A stretch of 64,000 nucleotides of DNA, taken from assembly GCA_002633025.1 (NCBI GenBank), contig NMRB01001707.1, positions 80,712-144,711 of the forward strand, read 5' to 3'. The DNA is from Notospermus geniculatus. Taxonomy: Eukaryota > Nemertea > Pilidiophora > Heteronemertea > Lineidae. How positions within the stretch are numbered: position 1 is the first letter of the stretch; each line of letters begins with the position of its first letter. The position numbers were made by a program, and so were the translations under genes. This document shows, in pieces, positions 33,978 through 45,287 of this stretch. Under the pieces are notes generated by a model. That model was not told the DNA's origin, made no database searches, and saw only the letters and a list, made by a program, of their open reading frames with translations.

Positions 33978-34307
33978 GAGGATTGTCATATTCTGTTGAA
34001 GTACAATGAGTTTTGCAATACTTTGAAATAGGTGATTTTAACACTTTGAAAACCAGTGTCTCCCCTTATTCTTGGCACCAGTCATTATTGCAAATCTATT
34101 ACCATGATGTATACTAACACTAAATAAAGATTACAGACTTGACTTGACGGTGTATTTAACACCACTAATAAACGATATGTCCATGCTGGTGTATGTTGTA
34201 TCATGGCTTTTTGGAACAAAACGCGTGTAACATTTCAAAGTGAGAAATAACAATGGGTATCGACTTTGTATTAAGTCAAAGGAGGGTTATATGACATAAT
34301 CGAGATG
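33978..34307. other. Unannotated sequence, possible retroelement 3' tail
   Basis: AATAAAGATTACAGACTTGA followed by CTTGACGG at about 34122-34150 resembles the short tandem 3' tails of some non-LTR elements. This is weak. Confidence 0.25.
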
Positions 34308-34311
34308 TTAA

Positions 34312-35108
34312 AGGGCCTCTACAGGGTGTTTCAAAAAAAAGTTGTCATCTCTAAAACATCTCCTGGAACCCAAACCCGTGAATATTTTTGGCTTAGATTT
34401 GGTCTGTAGATAGGTCAGGATTTATGGAGGAGTGGTAGAAAATTAGGCTCTGAAAGATTTATGCGTAGATGAATAAGAGGCCTCAGACTGAGCAGGCGCA
34501 AAATGCAAAAAACCCAAAGATCAGAAAGCAGTGAAACATTTATTTCATTTGTTGCGTACAGAATTTGCCAGGCATGCCAGGATTACTGGAATCTACCTTC
34601 CTCATGGCCACCATTGTCCCTCCAAGAGTTCCCTTCAGCCCAATCGTTGAAATGTCCTCAGCGCATTTACATCATCATGCTTCTTTTATTGTTTGGAAGA
34701 AAACTGCATTTTGGACCCTTTTACTTTTGGGGTCACTGTTCCATCATAACAAGACACCATCATAAAAACGTTACATAAACATTATGAGTATGTCTACACC
34801 TAACAGCTTACAAAATCTGAGCCAAAAATATTCACGGGTTTGGGTTCTAGGAGATATTTTAGAGATGACAACTTTCTTTTGAAACACCCTGTAGAGGCAG
34901 CTCGCTATTAGGCTACTAACAGTAGGCCTACTTCCACTATGCAACAGATGGCGCTAGTAACCATGAAGTCATGAATTACTGTGAATCAAATGTTGATATT
35001 TGATGAAATTTTACTTCAAAAGTGATGCCCAAGTTGGATCCTCATGCCACCAATTCTGTGTTAGTGATCATATCAATATGCACTAACAAGCTGTCTCTAA
35101 GGGGCCTT
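34312..35108. mobile_element. TTAA-flanked element containing a nested mariner-type MITE
   Basis: TTAA at 34308-34311 is followed by AGGGCCTCTA, and the right end CTCTAAGGGGCCTT is followed by TTAA at 35109-35112. Without the nested 570 bp it is about 225 bp. The interior (ACAGATGGCGCTAGTAACC, GATGAAATTTTACTT) matches 24242-24600. Confidence 0.75.
34322..34891. mobile_element. 570-bp Tc1/mariner-type fold-back with TA duplication
   Basis: TA at 34320-34321 and 34892-34893 flank CAGGGTGTTTCAAAA and TTTTGAAACACCCTG. The arms pair for about 100 bp through ACATCTCCTGGAACCCAAAC and AATATTTTTGGC. The interior has no transposase. The related repeat at 24252 shows the uninterrupted site CTCTAGAGG. 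Confidence 0.9.
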
Positions 35109-35184
35109 TTAAGAAATCGCTCCGTTAACAGTAACACTAACACTACGCTAACGTTATTTTTTACACTGCAAATGTACCCCTTAA

Positions 35185-35461
35185 AGGACCACTGTATTGC
35201 ATCTTTCTGTCGACAGCCGGCGCCACAGGCACCATGCTCCACTGTAGTTAAGCCTTTCGCCCCAGTGTTGGGGAATGTATGATTACAGTCTCGGTCACCC
35301 AGCCGCTGGGGATCGAACAAGTTTGTGTAGCAGTACTGCGGAACGAAACGGCTGGCTGCGCGAGACTAGTTGCATGCGGTAGTTTACCAAGTCGTCAATA
35401 GGGGTCTCCCCTTTAACGCGGGTAGGTGTAACGCAGGATTGGGGAGCAATACTGTGGTCCT
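35185..35461. mobile_element. 277-bp TTAA-flanked MITE
   Basis: TTAA at 35181-35184 and 35462-35465 flank AGGACCACTGTATTGC and GCAATACTGTGGTCCT. The opposite arm of the large inverted repeat retains the unoccupied site, a single TTAA at 38514-38517 in matching context. Its interior (35288-35370) carries the AGTCTCGGTCACCCAGCCGC and GCTGCGCGAGACTAG family. Confidence 0.92.
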
Positions 35462-35869
35462 TTAATCAAATGTAAATGCACAACTAATAAACTTAAATAT
35501 TTCCCAAAATCTTCAGCGGATCAACCTTTGCTTTTCACGGCAGTTATTTAGGGCATCAAGACACATTTTGAGACCAAAAATATCATGAACTTGCATGAGT
35601 TGTATTTTTGACAAAAGTTCGAAATTTCTATAAAAAAGTGTGATTTTCAATCGCATATTTTTTTTGAAGTGAAACCAACGTCATTTTAAAGCTTTCCTGT
35701 TTCTATACACGAATAAATTTTCAAATTTTCAATTGGTGCTTCCATGTAGTAATTATGAAGAATTTATTCGAAAGTTTCAGTCCAAACTCCATGTCCGTAC
35801 TCTCCTGCGTTCATTGGTAAGGAATTGTAAGGAGGAATTAAGAAAGGTGACACAGGTGTGAAAGTAACC

Positions 35870-37020
35870 CGGTCCTAGTAAGTAGGGTCCGCGGGACCCT
35901 AACTCCTAGGATTCTAAGTCCTACGGACCCTAACTCTTAGGAATCTAAGTCCTACGGTCCTGGACAACTAGGAACTGTAGTCCTAGGACCAAGATTTATA
36001 GTAACCATAGTCCTAGGACTGCACTTCCTTAGGAATAGAGGTCCAACATTTAGAAACAGTGGTCCCAGGCGGACTTCCGTTACGATAGAAATCTAGGATC
36101 CCAAGTCCTACTCAAAATTAAAGAAAACTTCCGGGTTGATATACATCAGTCTGCGAATGAAAAATATGCGCAGAATACTTTGAGTTATGCACATGATGTA
36201 CATTCTGCACATATTTTTCATTCGCAGTGAGGTGTTGCAATTTGAAAACTTGCGCCAAGCACGACATGATGAAAATGGGGCCGTGATTTGGTCCCTGCGG
36301 GGATATAGTCATGACAAGATCACCCTCGGTAAAATGTCATGTAATAAAAGTGCATCGTTTACTTGCCCTTTCAGGCGTCGATACATCAGGTCCTCCGTCG
36401 GACCCGCTTTCCTAGGAATGCAAGCCCGCCGGACCCGTTTTTCTAGGAATGCAAGCCCGCCGGACCTGCTTTCCTCGGAATGCAAGTCCGCCGGACCTGC
36501 TTTCCTCGGAACGCAAGTCCGCCGGACCTGCTTTCCTCGGAATGCAAGTCCGCCTGACAGGCTTTTCTAGACATACAACTCCATAGACCTACGATTAGGA
36601 ATCTAAGTCCGAAAGACAATGTTGTGTAATGATCGAAGATGACAAGAAAAAAAATTTAAACAAAAAAACAGTTGCCCGACAGGGAGTCGAACCCGCAGTA
36701 TTTGCTTTATGTGCAGGTCCCCGAACCACTACACTGCGAGTGACCGGCTGACCGACGACCGATTATTTTAGCTATTTGAATGCATGCATGTTCTATTGAT
36801 TAAAGAGCTATACAGATTCTATTGTGCATTTAATAGGCCTACATTAGGGGGAAGGACTTCGGTTACGGCGGACTTTGATTTCTGTCACTGTTGTAAAAGA
36901 AATCTAAGTCCCCTAGTAATCAGAGTCCTATACCTTTTATATAGGATTGGTAACACAGGAACAGAAGTCCGGGTAGGACAGTGGTTCCTAAGGAATGGGG
37001 GCCCTACGGGCCCCCATTCC
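35870..37020. repeat. Diverged array of TAGGAAT..AAGTCC..GGACC modules with a 31-bp minisatellite
   Basis: At 36394-36555 five near-identical 31-bp units read CGGACCTGCTTTCCTCGGAA then TGCAAGTCCGC. Looser versions (CTAGGAATCTAAGTCCTACG, GGACCCTAACTCCTAGGATT) repeat from 35880 to 36110 and 36590-36620, and again from 36845 to 37020. Each module holds small palindromes such as CCTAGG and GGTCC...GGACC. Confidence 0.8.
36671..36742 (-). tRNA. tRNA-like module (degenerate)
   Basis: On the minus strand the order is an A-box-like GTGTAGTGGTTCGG, an anticodon-arm-like CTGCACATAAAGCA, and a B box GGTTCGACTCC, followed by a T-rich stretch suitable as a Pol III stop. The helices are poorly matched, so it is probably a pseudogene or SINE-like head rather than a functional tRNA. 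Confidence 0.5.
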
Positions 37021-37023
37021 TTA

Positions 37024-37184
37024 AGGGCGGCGCACACGAGCGACTAAATCTGGGCGACCGCCGACGGGACTGGTGGTGCGACTAGACATCAGCCAATCAG
37101 AAGCGCCAAATCTTGTCGCTTTGGCGGTCGGAAGCCAAGTCGGCCGACAAATCGGTCAAAATTGTCGCTCGTGTGCGCCGCCCT
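37024..37184. mobile_element. 161-bp MITE with TTA target duplication (PIF/Harbinger type)
   Basis: TTA at 37021-37023 and 37185-37187 flank AGGGCGGCGCACACGAGCGA and TCGCTCGTGTGCGCCGCCCT. The short interior includes CAGCCAATCAGAAGCG. Confidence 0.85.
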
Positions 37185-37247
37185 TTAGGAACCAAGGTCC
37201 ATGGGACCTTGGTTCCGGGCGGACTTGCATTTCTTTCACACCGGCAC

Positions 37248-38032
37248 CATCCTGAAGAAATCAGGTCCTCTTAGCTTAGCTCCCTAAACTCGCACGCACG
37301 AGGCCCTGAACAAACCAGCAGCATTTCGTGGAGTACTGCCGCCGAGAAAACATGCGGCCAATCAGCGCGCTGCAATCAAAGTAAGCCCCGCCTCCTGCAA
37401 AGATTTATGCTAATGACTTTTCCTACAGCTGTCTGTTGCTTTTGAGGCGAGCGAAAACTCGCGCTTTGGCTGTAAAATGCTGCACTTTTTCATCATTTGG
37501 GGTTGACTAAGATGACATTTTGGGTGAATAATGTCATATGCTATAGCCTACAAATGATCTGTTATTCGTTTCAGAATGCAGCGTATTACGTTGAATGGGA
37601 GATGTTTATTCGTCCAAAGCCGTAGGTCAAATGAATCACCCGCCATTGTTCGACAGAGTTGCGTTGCTAGTCACGTGACCAGTGTTGTCAGGCAACGTGG
37701 TTCTGGTATCCGTGAAGCTTGGCTGTTCCGAGTGTGTTATTCCCCCACCGTAAAAGGAATAATAACGAAGTAAATAACCAAATATGTGATAAAAGCAGCA
37801 GAATGTATGATTGCCAACGCTTAGAAAGTAGCAATAAAGAATAAATTAGACAAGTATTGCTGGCCTTTGAGAATTTGTAAGTTTCATATGGCCACAGTGA
37901 GGAATCAGTATCGGGAGTAAGCTATCTAGACGTCATGGCCATTCTACTCCACAGAACGTGGCTGGTTTGTTCAGGGCCTCGTGCGTGCGAGTTTAGGGAG
38001 CTAAGCTAAGAGGACCTGATTTCTTCAGGATG
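37248..38032. mobile_element. 785-bp Mutator-like element, copy 2, with 9-bp duplication
   Basis: CACCGGCAC at 37239-37247 and 38033-38041 flank CATCCTGAAGAAATCAGGTC and GACCTGATTTCTTCAGGATG. The interior matches copy 1 (25158-25891) with small indels, for example an extra AAGTAAGCCCCGCC stretch near 37380. Confidence 0.92.
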
Positions 38033-38567
38033 CACCGGCACTCATCTCATACAAAGACCACCTGGCCTTGGATTACTCGATGGAGTGTCATCAGGAGTAA
38101 CTATTGTTGACTAGGCCATAGGCCTATTCACAATATTCAGCAGGCTGTGTTGATCTAAATGAGACGGAAGGAGTAGCCCTGACTTGACTGGAAAACCGAA
38201 CGAAATTCATTTTGGAAAATGCTCTGTAACTTCTGTTCACCACGGAATTTTTTAAACCTGAAAAAATAATTTTGCTGGGAAACAAACAGGCTTTAAAGTG
38301 ACGTTGGTTTCACTTCTAAAAAATATGCGATTGAAAATCACACTTTTATATGGAAATTTCAAACTTCTGTCAAAAATACAACTCATGCAAGTTCATGATA
38401 TTTTTGGTCTCAAAATGTGTCTTGATGCCATAAGTAATTGCCGTAAAAAGCAAATGTTGCTCCGCTGAAGATTTTGGGAAATATTTAAGTTTATTAGCTG
38501 CAGCTACTTTTGATTAAGGCTGTACGTAGCATTAGCGTTAGTGTTATCTTAAACGGAGCGGTTTCTT

Positions 38568-40625
38568 CCTCTCGACTTCCACAGATTTCGAACAGGTGAA
38601 ACGTTTTCCAGTGTGGCCGTTTTTCTGCGATTCCCATTGTTTGGATATTCTCCCTTCACAGTACTAATGATGAAATGTTGGCCTCTGATGATATTACCGG
38701 TAATTATTTTTCATAGGCCTAGGTCCAATTTTTCAGAATTTTGGCTCAAAGAATGCAATATTTCGTTCACAATTTTCTGACAGCCACACGAGGTCGATAT
38801 GATAAAAAGTCGACATCAAGAAAAATAAAATGAAGTGAAACTAACGAAATGAAAAAAAGAACTGTCACGACAGGATTCGAACCCATGCCCTTCTGTTTGA
38901 CAATCACGAGTGCTAACCACTTGGCCGCTGAGGCTCGTGCTTCAGTAGGCTGGAGATACCGCAGACTAAAATAGCGATAGTATCGAGCGCCATCTAGCGT
39001 CTTCGTTTGGCAAACATCTCACAGTATGCGGTTTGCTCTCTGCGAGCCGACATCTTAGACCGAACACTGTCCTGATTAAAAATACTACGACAAACGCAAG
39101 CAAATGCATAAAACCATCATGGCGCCCGCTGGTCTATATTTAGTTCGGGACAATGCATTGCTGTAAAATAACGTCACGAGCCGGAATTCCGGCTCAGATC
39201 ATTGGTTTCACCGGTCTTCGAATGCAAGCTGCCCAGAAGACCGGGTACCAGTCTAGCCGACATCTCTGCGAGAAAATATAAAAATCGGGTAAAACTTTCG
39301 TGTTTATCGACAAACTTACATCTGTTTTGCAAGAATGAGGAACCCGCACACTAACGTCACGACGTGGCGCTGGAAGCGCTTGTACCGAATTCTATTTTTT
39401 TCTAACGTTATTTCCATTTATTTCTGCCGTGAAAATAAACCATTTGTGTTGGTCGCCCGACAGTAAAACTTACATCATCGTGGAGAAGATGAAATTTTCT
39501 TTTAATCACATTCCTTTTTTCTTAAAATGAAGGGACACAATGGCGATAAAAGCAACGTCTTTCCTGTCATTTTTCCTGTAGAAAAATGTACAGGCAATTT
39601 TTTCATGACGCAACGTCAGCACCTAACANGGATAATTAAATCGCCTTAAAACCATACATAACGCATCTAGCCATAAAAGAGATGTTTGATATTTAGCGAC
39701 AAAAAATTATCTTTCGCCACCGAGGGGGGTTGAACCCTCAGACCCCTCCCCTCTGATCCACCCCTGTAGATTTCGAAGGACGAATATAATGAAATCGTCA
39801 TCTTCGTTATCGAGTGCCATTTGTAGATCTCTGATCAAATCTCTCGCAAACACATCACACAATACAAGCGCAGTCGGCCTTCTCTCGGCCGACTCGTGTC
39901 ACTCGAGTGGAGTCAAAACATTACTTCGCCTTCGCCAAAGAACTAACCGTAAACACCTATAGGTCTTCACGGATAGTTCTTAGGTTTAGGCTATAGCCGC
40001 GTCTCTGCAAAACCGCTAAAACCTAACCGTTTCACCGGTTACGGTTACGTATAACTAAATGTAGTCGATCACCTAAACGTGAGGGTGCGAAACCTCTCTA
40101 GTGACAGGTGATGTGCCTTCTATACCCGAGGTCGGTCTTTAAGAACAGATGACTATACAAGTACATACATGTATACTACAATATGGGCCAAGGCGTAGGC
40201 ATTATTGGCCTAACTTATATTCAAGAGAGAAAGGTCACGTTGTGTACAGTGCAGACAGGAATCTTAAATTGATGACAAGTTGCTGGATACACACTTTTGT
40301 CACTATCAATTGTACAAATATAGATCATTTAACCTCACAAAGACGGATGACGAAATCCTCGTTACAGTATTCCCTTCCAGAGTGCCGGATGGCGAGATAT
40401 TGGTCATCACGTGGTTCTCAATGTAGATTGATAGTACGTGGCCCCAACAGCCGTATGAACCATCAGTGAAGTGATTCGAAGTTCCTTCTGCTTAGCTCGG
40501 GGGCAGCACAAGTCAGTTGATACATGCACTTGGTACATGCGATAGAACAATAAATTTCATCAAAATTTCACACTTTATTGTATTCAGATGACACGAAGAC
40601 TCAATAGGTTTGTGTGGTATATGCA
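38568..40625. other. Unannotated 2-kb stretch with one tRNA-like module
   Basis: Apart from the tRNA-like module at 38862-38940, an 18-bp palindrome GAGCCGGAATTCCGGCTC near 39179, and one N at 39629, nothing could be assigned. The GTTGAACCCTCAGACCCC and CCACCCCTGTAG phrase at about 39730-39770 resembles the end of a dispersed repeat (compare GGATCCGCCCCTGA near 30678). Confidence 0.35.
38862..38940 (-). tRNA. tRNA-like module (degenerate, Asp-like anticodon loop)
   Basis: The minus strand carries GCGGCCAAGTGGTTAGCACT (A box), TTGTCAA as a possible anticodon loop with GTC, and GGGTTCGAATCC (B box), then T-rich sequence. The acceptor and anticodon helices do not close well, so a functional gene is unlikely. 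Confidence 0.5.
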
Positions 40626-41574
40626 GGGGAACATGGGGCAAAACGGGGACGCTAACTTTAAGGGGTCAATACATGAAGACGTTCATTTTTTACAAACTGA
40701 ATCTTTGTTGGGAACATCAACGAACAATAACTCTGTTCATACAAACACACAAACCTGGGTTTTCTCTTTGCATGTTACGCCAAAGTGAAAAATAATGAAA
40801 ATGTCATGTTGCCCCATTTTGCCCCATAGTTGGGGCAAAATGGGGTTCCCTCTTGGGGCAAAAGGGGGACCTGTTAAAGAGTCCGCAATTTCGTTCTTTA
40901 TTGAACATAGGACAAGAATACCCTATTTTTGTATATTTACCTACAGTACCATGGAACTGATTGTTCGCTGCACGTACTGATTGTTAGCAGAACGTCAGTC
41001 TTTGCAAATGGCACACAAAATTAAAGGGGACATCACTGCTTGACTAGCAGGTATTGAGCGCTGGCAGAAATGTCACACACAATTAAAGGAGATGTCACGG
41101 GTTGACTAGCACCCAGTACATTGATGGTTACCAGAAAGTCAGTCTTTGCAAATGGCACACACGTACAACTGGGGCAAAATGGGAACATCAGCCCCATTTT
41201 GCCCCAGATGGGTCACGCAGAAAAAAATGGCTGACCATGACCACAAGGTCAAAGCAATGTCTGAAGGAATTTTTTTGTAAACAAGTCTAGTATGCCTACT
41301 TTCAGACAACAGACTGCTCATTGGAATTCATCTATTCTTTGACGTACACAAGGACATCAAAGACAATCCTAATATTTCGAAAAAATGTCGAAAAATCAGT
41401 TTTTTAATGTCATTTTTACCTGAAATGAGTTAATTTCTTGAACTCCTGTGGAGGAGTCCCTAGTGATGTCATGATTAATTGAGGGTATGTAAAATAGATG
41501 CCAGCACTATAGTGGCAGGGATTTCGCCACACCCCGTTTTGCCCCGTGGACCCATTTTGCCCCATGTTCCCCCC
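40626..41574. mobile_element. Element with GGGGCAAAATGGG termini and internal copies
   Basis: The left end GGGGAACATGGGGCAAAACG is mirrored at the right by CCATTTTGCCCCATGTTCCC. GCCCCATTTTGCCCCA and its complement recur internally near 40815, 40835, 41170 and 41200. No coding capacity. Confidence 0.7.
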
Positions 41575-41799
41575 TACACGTGGTACATTTTTGTAAGGGT
41601 CTAGTAGGAACGTAAACCCACTGGGGACAAGTTTGAGGGTACGGTATATTTTCACGTTCTCCGATTTAGCCTAAGACCAAATTTTTCTGCCTTCAGTTTA
41701 TGGTGTTTGACGAACTGAAAACTTCTATCAAACCGTTTTTATCAAGGATGTCCATAGCGGCCTGCAATTCATTCTGTTCTGGTAGTTGAAGTCGGAGTC

Positions 41800-42742
41800 T
41801 ATGGCAAGCGGATTGTCCAGTTATTCAAAAAACCTATATTTTTGCACTAAAACCTAGTTTTTTGCTCATAAAACTTAGTTTTTGTGGAGAATGAGAAGGA
41901 CATCGGAGCGATGTCAATGGTTTCGGATGAGAAGTTTACTACTCTAGAGCTAGTTATCTGTGATCTTGACCCCTGACCTTGAGAAGCATTGCGTAACTGG
42001 AACAGGGATCAGGGATCCTTGATTAAACCAATAGGGGATGGTTAATGCAGGCTTCTAATTAGTTTTCCCCTGAAATTCTGAGTAGATTGGCACTTTAGAA
42101 CTGTTTGACCTTGACCTCTGACCTTCAAGGTCATTGTGTAATCTGAAAGCTCATCCTTGATAACCTAGGTGTAGATGAAGGTTTTAGGCTCCCACCATCA
42201 CCAGGTTCTGTCTCATGTTATTTGTTATGGTTGGCTGTGACCTTGACCTCTGACCTTGAGAAGTATTGCATAACTGGGACAGGATCCCTGATTAAACCTA
42301 TCGGGGATGGTAAATTCAGGCCTCTAATTCGTTTTTTCCTGAAATTCCAAGGAGATTTGCGCTTAAGAACAGTTTGACCTTGACCTTGACCTCTGACCTT
42401 CAAGGTCATTGCGTAATCTGAAAGCTCATCCTTGATAACCTAGGTGTAGGTGAAGGTTTTAGGTCTCCACCATCGCCAGATTCTGACTTATGTCATGTTA
42501 TCAAATTTGAATATCAAATCTCACCACGATATCAGCAAATATCATGCGACCGAGCAGGTGCAAACTGTTTTTATTGTAAAAATATAAGTTTTATGACAAA
42601 AACTAGGTTTTTTGCTCAAAAAACTTAGTTTTTGTCAAAAAACCTATATTTTCTCCACAATAAGTAAGTTTTATGAGCAAAAAACTAGGTTTTAGTGCAA
42701 AAATATAGGTTTTTTGAATAACTGGACAATCCGCTTGCCATA
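41800..42742. mobile_element. 943-bp element with TATGGCAAGCGG termini, GGAGTC direct repeats and TGACCT-rich interior
   Basis: GGAGTC at 41794-41799 and 42743-42748 flank TATGGCAAGCGGATTGTCCA and TGGACAATCCGCTTGCCATA. The long A/T-rich arms contain AACCTAGTTTTTTGCTCA. Between them lie two tandem modules of the TGACCT-rich repeat also seen at 14995-15240 and 16440-16927. Confidence 0.75.
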
Positions 42743-42748
42743 GGAGTC

Positions 42749-43312
42749 GAGTAGGAGTCGGAAAGCTGCGCAAGCTCAATGTCAACCAAAGCACGTGAGG
42801 AGTTCTTAAAATAACACACCGACATTGCCAGTTTTGTGACGTCATCACTACGCGTGTTCCGCCATGCACACAATTCCAATGATTTCAAAAATTGCCGCCT
42901 GCACTGGCTTGGAGAAAATTTCATTCATTGGCAGTGAGAAAGGTCAATTTTAAATTAAACTTCACATCACATGCCTAGGCCTAGGCCTGTCTGCCTACAG
43001 GGTGCTGAAAAGTCATTTCTTGAATGCCGATTTATCCGTGCCTTAGCTGCTTAGGCACTTAACATTAGCGATTAGGCCTAGGCCTAGTGCCTGTCTCATG
43101 CTTATCACTCCGCACTAGGCCGAGGCCTATGGCACGCCAAAGTGGCATTTATTCAGAACATAATAGGGGCCTAGGCCTAATACAGTCGAGACCAAACGCT
43201 TGATCAGGCCATCTCCTGATCAGGCAAGGTAGCCTGATGAAGCAATGTGGATAATTTCCTGTTGTTTTTTCTTGTATGTTTTTTTCTTCAAGATTTTCAG
43301 TCTAAAGCATGT
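42749..43312. other. Unannotated, TAGGCCTA-rich
   Basis: Several CTAGGCCTAGGCC words at about 42975-43165 and nothing else. Confidence 0.35.
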
Positions 43313-43743
43313 CAGTTCGGGAAAGTTCCAAATTTGGAAACGTTTCTGATTTTGGAAGCCCAGCGATTCCGATATTGGAAACGTTTCCTTTTTCGGAAGC
43401 GGTTTTCGATTCCGATATCGGAATCTTTGTAGGCCTTCTTGCACGTTAGGCCCAATCGGGATATGAAAAGCAAAAATCGGGAAGTGTTTTTTTCCACTAA
43501 CAGATGGCAGCACCTGTGACCTTGTATTCCACGGCGTGAAATCTGAATTGCTGGCGTAAGTTGGCTGCAATCATCGATAATCATCTATTATCATCATCAA
43601 AAGGCTCAGTTCCGCCAGAATCTCTATCTCTTGGCTTCCAAATTCGGAAACGTTCCCGCTATATTGGAATCGAAAATAGCTTCCAAAAAAAGAAACGTTT
43701 CCAAAGTCGGAAACGCTTCCAATTTTGGAACTTTCCCGAACTG
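43313..43743. mobile_element. 431-bp fold-back with ATGT duplication and GGAAACGTTTCC motifs
   Basis: ATGT at 43309-43312 and 43744-43747 flank CAGTTCGGGAAAGTTCCAAA and TTGGAACTTTCCCGAACTG. The arms are full of GGAAACGTTTC and CGATATTGGAA motifs. A 4-bp duplication would fit Chapaev- or Sola2-like elements, but that is a guess. Confidence 0.7.
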
Positions 43744-44154
43744 ATGTGATCCACTAGCTAGGCCTAGGGCGACTAGGCCTATTTAGCCTAAAAGCAACCA
43801 GTAACAAAAGTGTTTTCATTCAAACTTGTGTATTGTGTTTTTTAACAGATTTTCCATCTGATGGCTTCATCAGGCACACGACTGTACGAGTAATGCATTT
43901 CAACGCAATGAAACTGGGTCAACTTGACGTGCCATCTTACGCACGACTGTTACGCGTAATGCATTTCACTGCAATGGTTTAACTGGGTCGATTTGACACG
44001 CCATCTTACGGTGTTCCCAACGGCGCAACGTTATAACATTTAAATGGTCATGACCCGACAAGTTTACCAATTGTGAAATTTAGTAGGCCTAACTTTGAAA
44101 ACAATAACCCCCTGCTCTTGGCTGCTGCGAAACACACAATCGCACTGTAAAGCC
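43744..44154. other. Unannotated sequence
   Basis: A phrase around CGACTGTACGAGTAATGCATT is imperfectly repeated about 70 bp later. No gene. Confidence 0.35.
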
Positions 44155-45287
44155 ATGTACACCCCTCAGCATTAATTTATCTACACCTTATTTTTTTGAA
44201 TATCTTGTAAACAAATTGACCAAATTTGATCGGGTTTCTGTTATATGAAATTTCCATGCCTTGGTCAAATAATTCCAGCGGTTTTGAGTGATTGCTTTTG
44301 CGCCAACATTATGTAATCAGCTATCAAAAAAAGGCTCCAAAATCAGCATTTTTTATTTTGTGTGAAAATCTTCTGATTCCTGCGATACATTTTGAAAACA
44401 CTCATAAGAAATAGTCCTGTTAAAGTTCCATTCGGGAAATCATAACAGTTTTTGAGAAAAAACGTTTTTCCTCAGAAGCTTTGCCGTGAGCTGATTGCAA
44501 TGGTTGACACAGCCCCTGTTCGGACTACCACCACGTCATGAATAATAAAGTTTTCGTCACGAAACCGTAACATGTGACCAGTGGATTATGTTAATAATTG
44601 AGTTACGTGACCAAATTAAGTAGATGACGCGTAGGTTTATGAATGAAAACTGAATTCTTTATGTGGACAATGGTCAATTGAAATACCCATGTTCAAGTCA
44701 ACAGGCCAATAATAGGCCTCAAGCGCAATAGGCCTTAGGCCAGTCATTCACATATTACGCCTACATCCAACCTCGCCAGAGGAACAATGAAAGAATGGAC
44801 GAATCGGAAAAGTTAGTCGGGCGATCACAAAATTTTCTCGGACGAGGTATAAGCAATTGACTATGAATAAGGACTTTAAAAAACAAGCCTTGCGATTGGG
44901 TGCTTACTGACCAGGGGGACCATGGCAGAAGTCAAACTTAGTGTCATGAATTTGGCCTTTGGAAGCCATTGAAAAACGTCCATGTCATCAAAAGTGCTGA
45001 ATAAATTTACCAAGAACTTCCACAATAGTGTTTAACAAATGGCTATCTTTATCTCCCCGGTGTTTTTAAAAAATTTCAGTTGAGAATAAAAAAGTTGACT
45101 TTTACAGCCATTTTTTGACAGCTGATTACATAATCTTGTTGTGAAAGCAATCATTCAAAACCGCTGGAATTATTTGACCAAGGCATGGAAATTTCATATA
45201 ACACAAACCCGATCAAATTTGGTCAATTTGTTCACAAGATATTTTAAAAAATGAGGTGTAGATAAATTAATGCTGAGGGGTGTACAT
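44155..45287. mobile_element. Fold-back element, 1.13 kb, arms about 190 bp
   Basis: The left arm begins ATGTACACCCCTCAGCATTA and the right arm ends TAATGCTGAGGGGTGTACAT. They remain complementary through TTGACCAAATTTGATCGGGT and CTTGGTCAAATAATTCCAGC. The 750-bp centre has no coding signal. Confidence 0.85.

Larger units (their letters stand above)
35109..38567. repeat. Large inverted repeat enclosing minisatellites and nested elements
   Basis: The left arm (about 35113-35725, interrupted by the TTAA element at 35185-35461) and the right arm (about 38258-38567) are complementary, for example AACTTAAATATTTCCCAAAA and TTTTGGGAAATATTTAAGTT, or CAAGACACATTTTGAGACCA and TGGTCTCAAAATGTGTCTTG. Between them lie the TAGGAAT/GTCC arrays, a tRNA-like module, a Harbinger-type MITE and a Mutator-like element. 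It may be a decayed fold-back transposon of about 3.4 kb. Confidence 0.75.

Noticed and set aside
33503-34044. Several long open frames in both directions
   Set aside because: They consist almost entirely of unknown residues over the 350-base N gap.
36187-36570. 127-codon frame with repeated peptide units
   Set aside because: It is the translation of the 31-bp minisatellite. A unit of 31 bases shifts frame each repeat, so the apparent peptide repeat is not evidence of coding.
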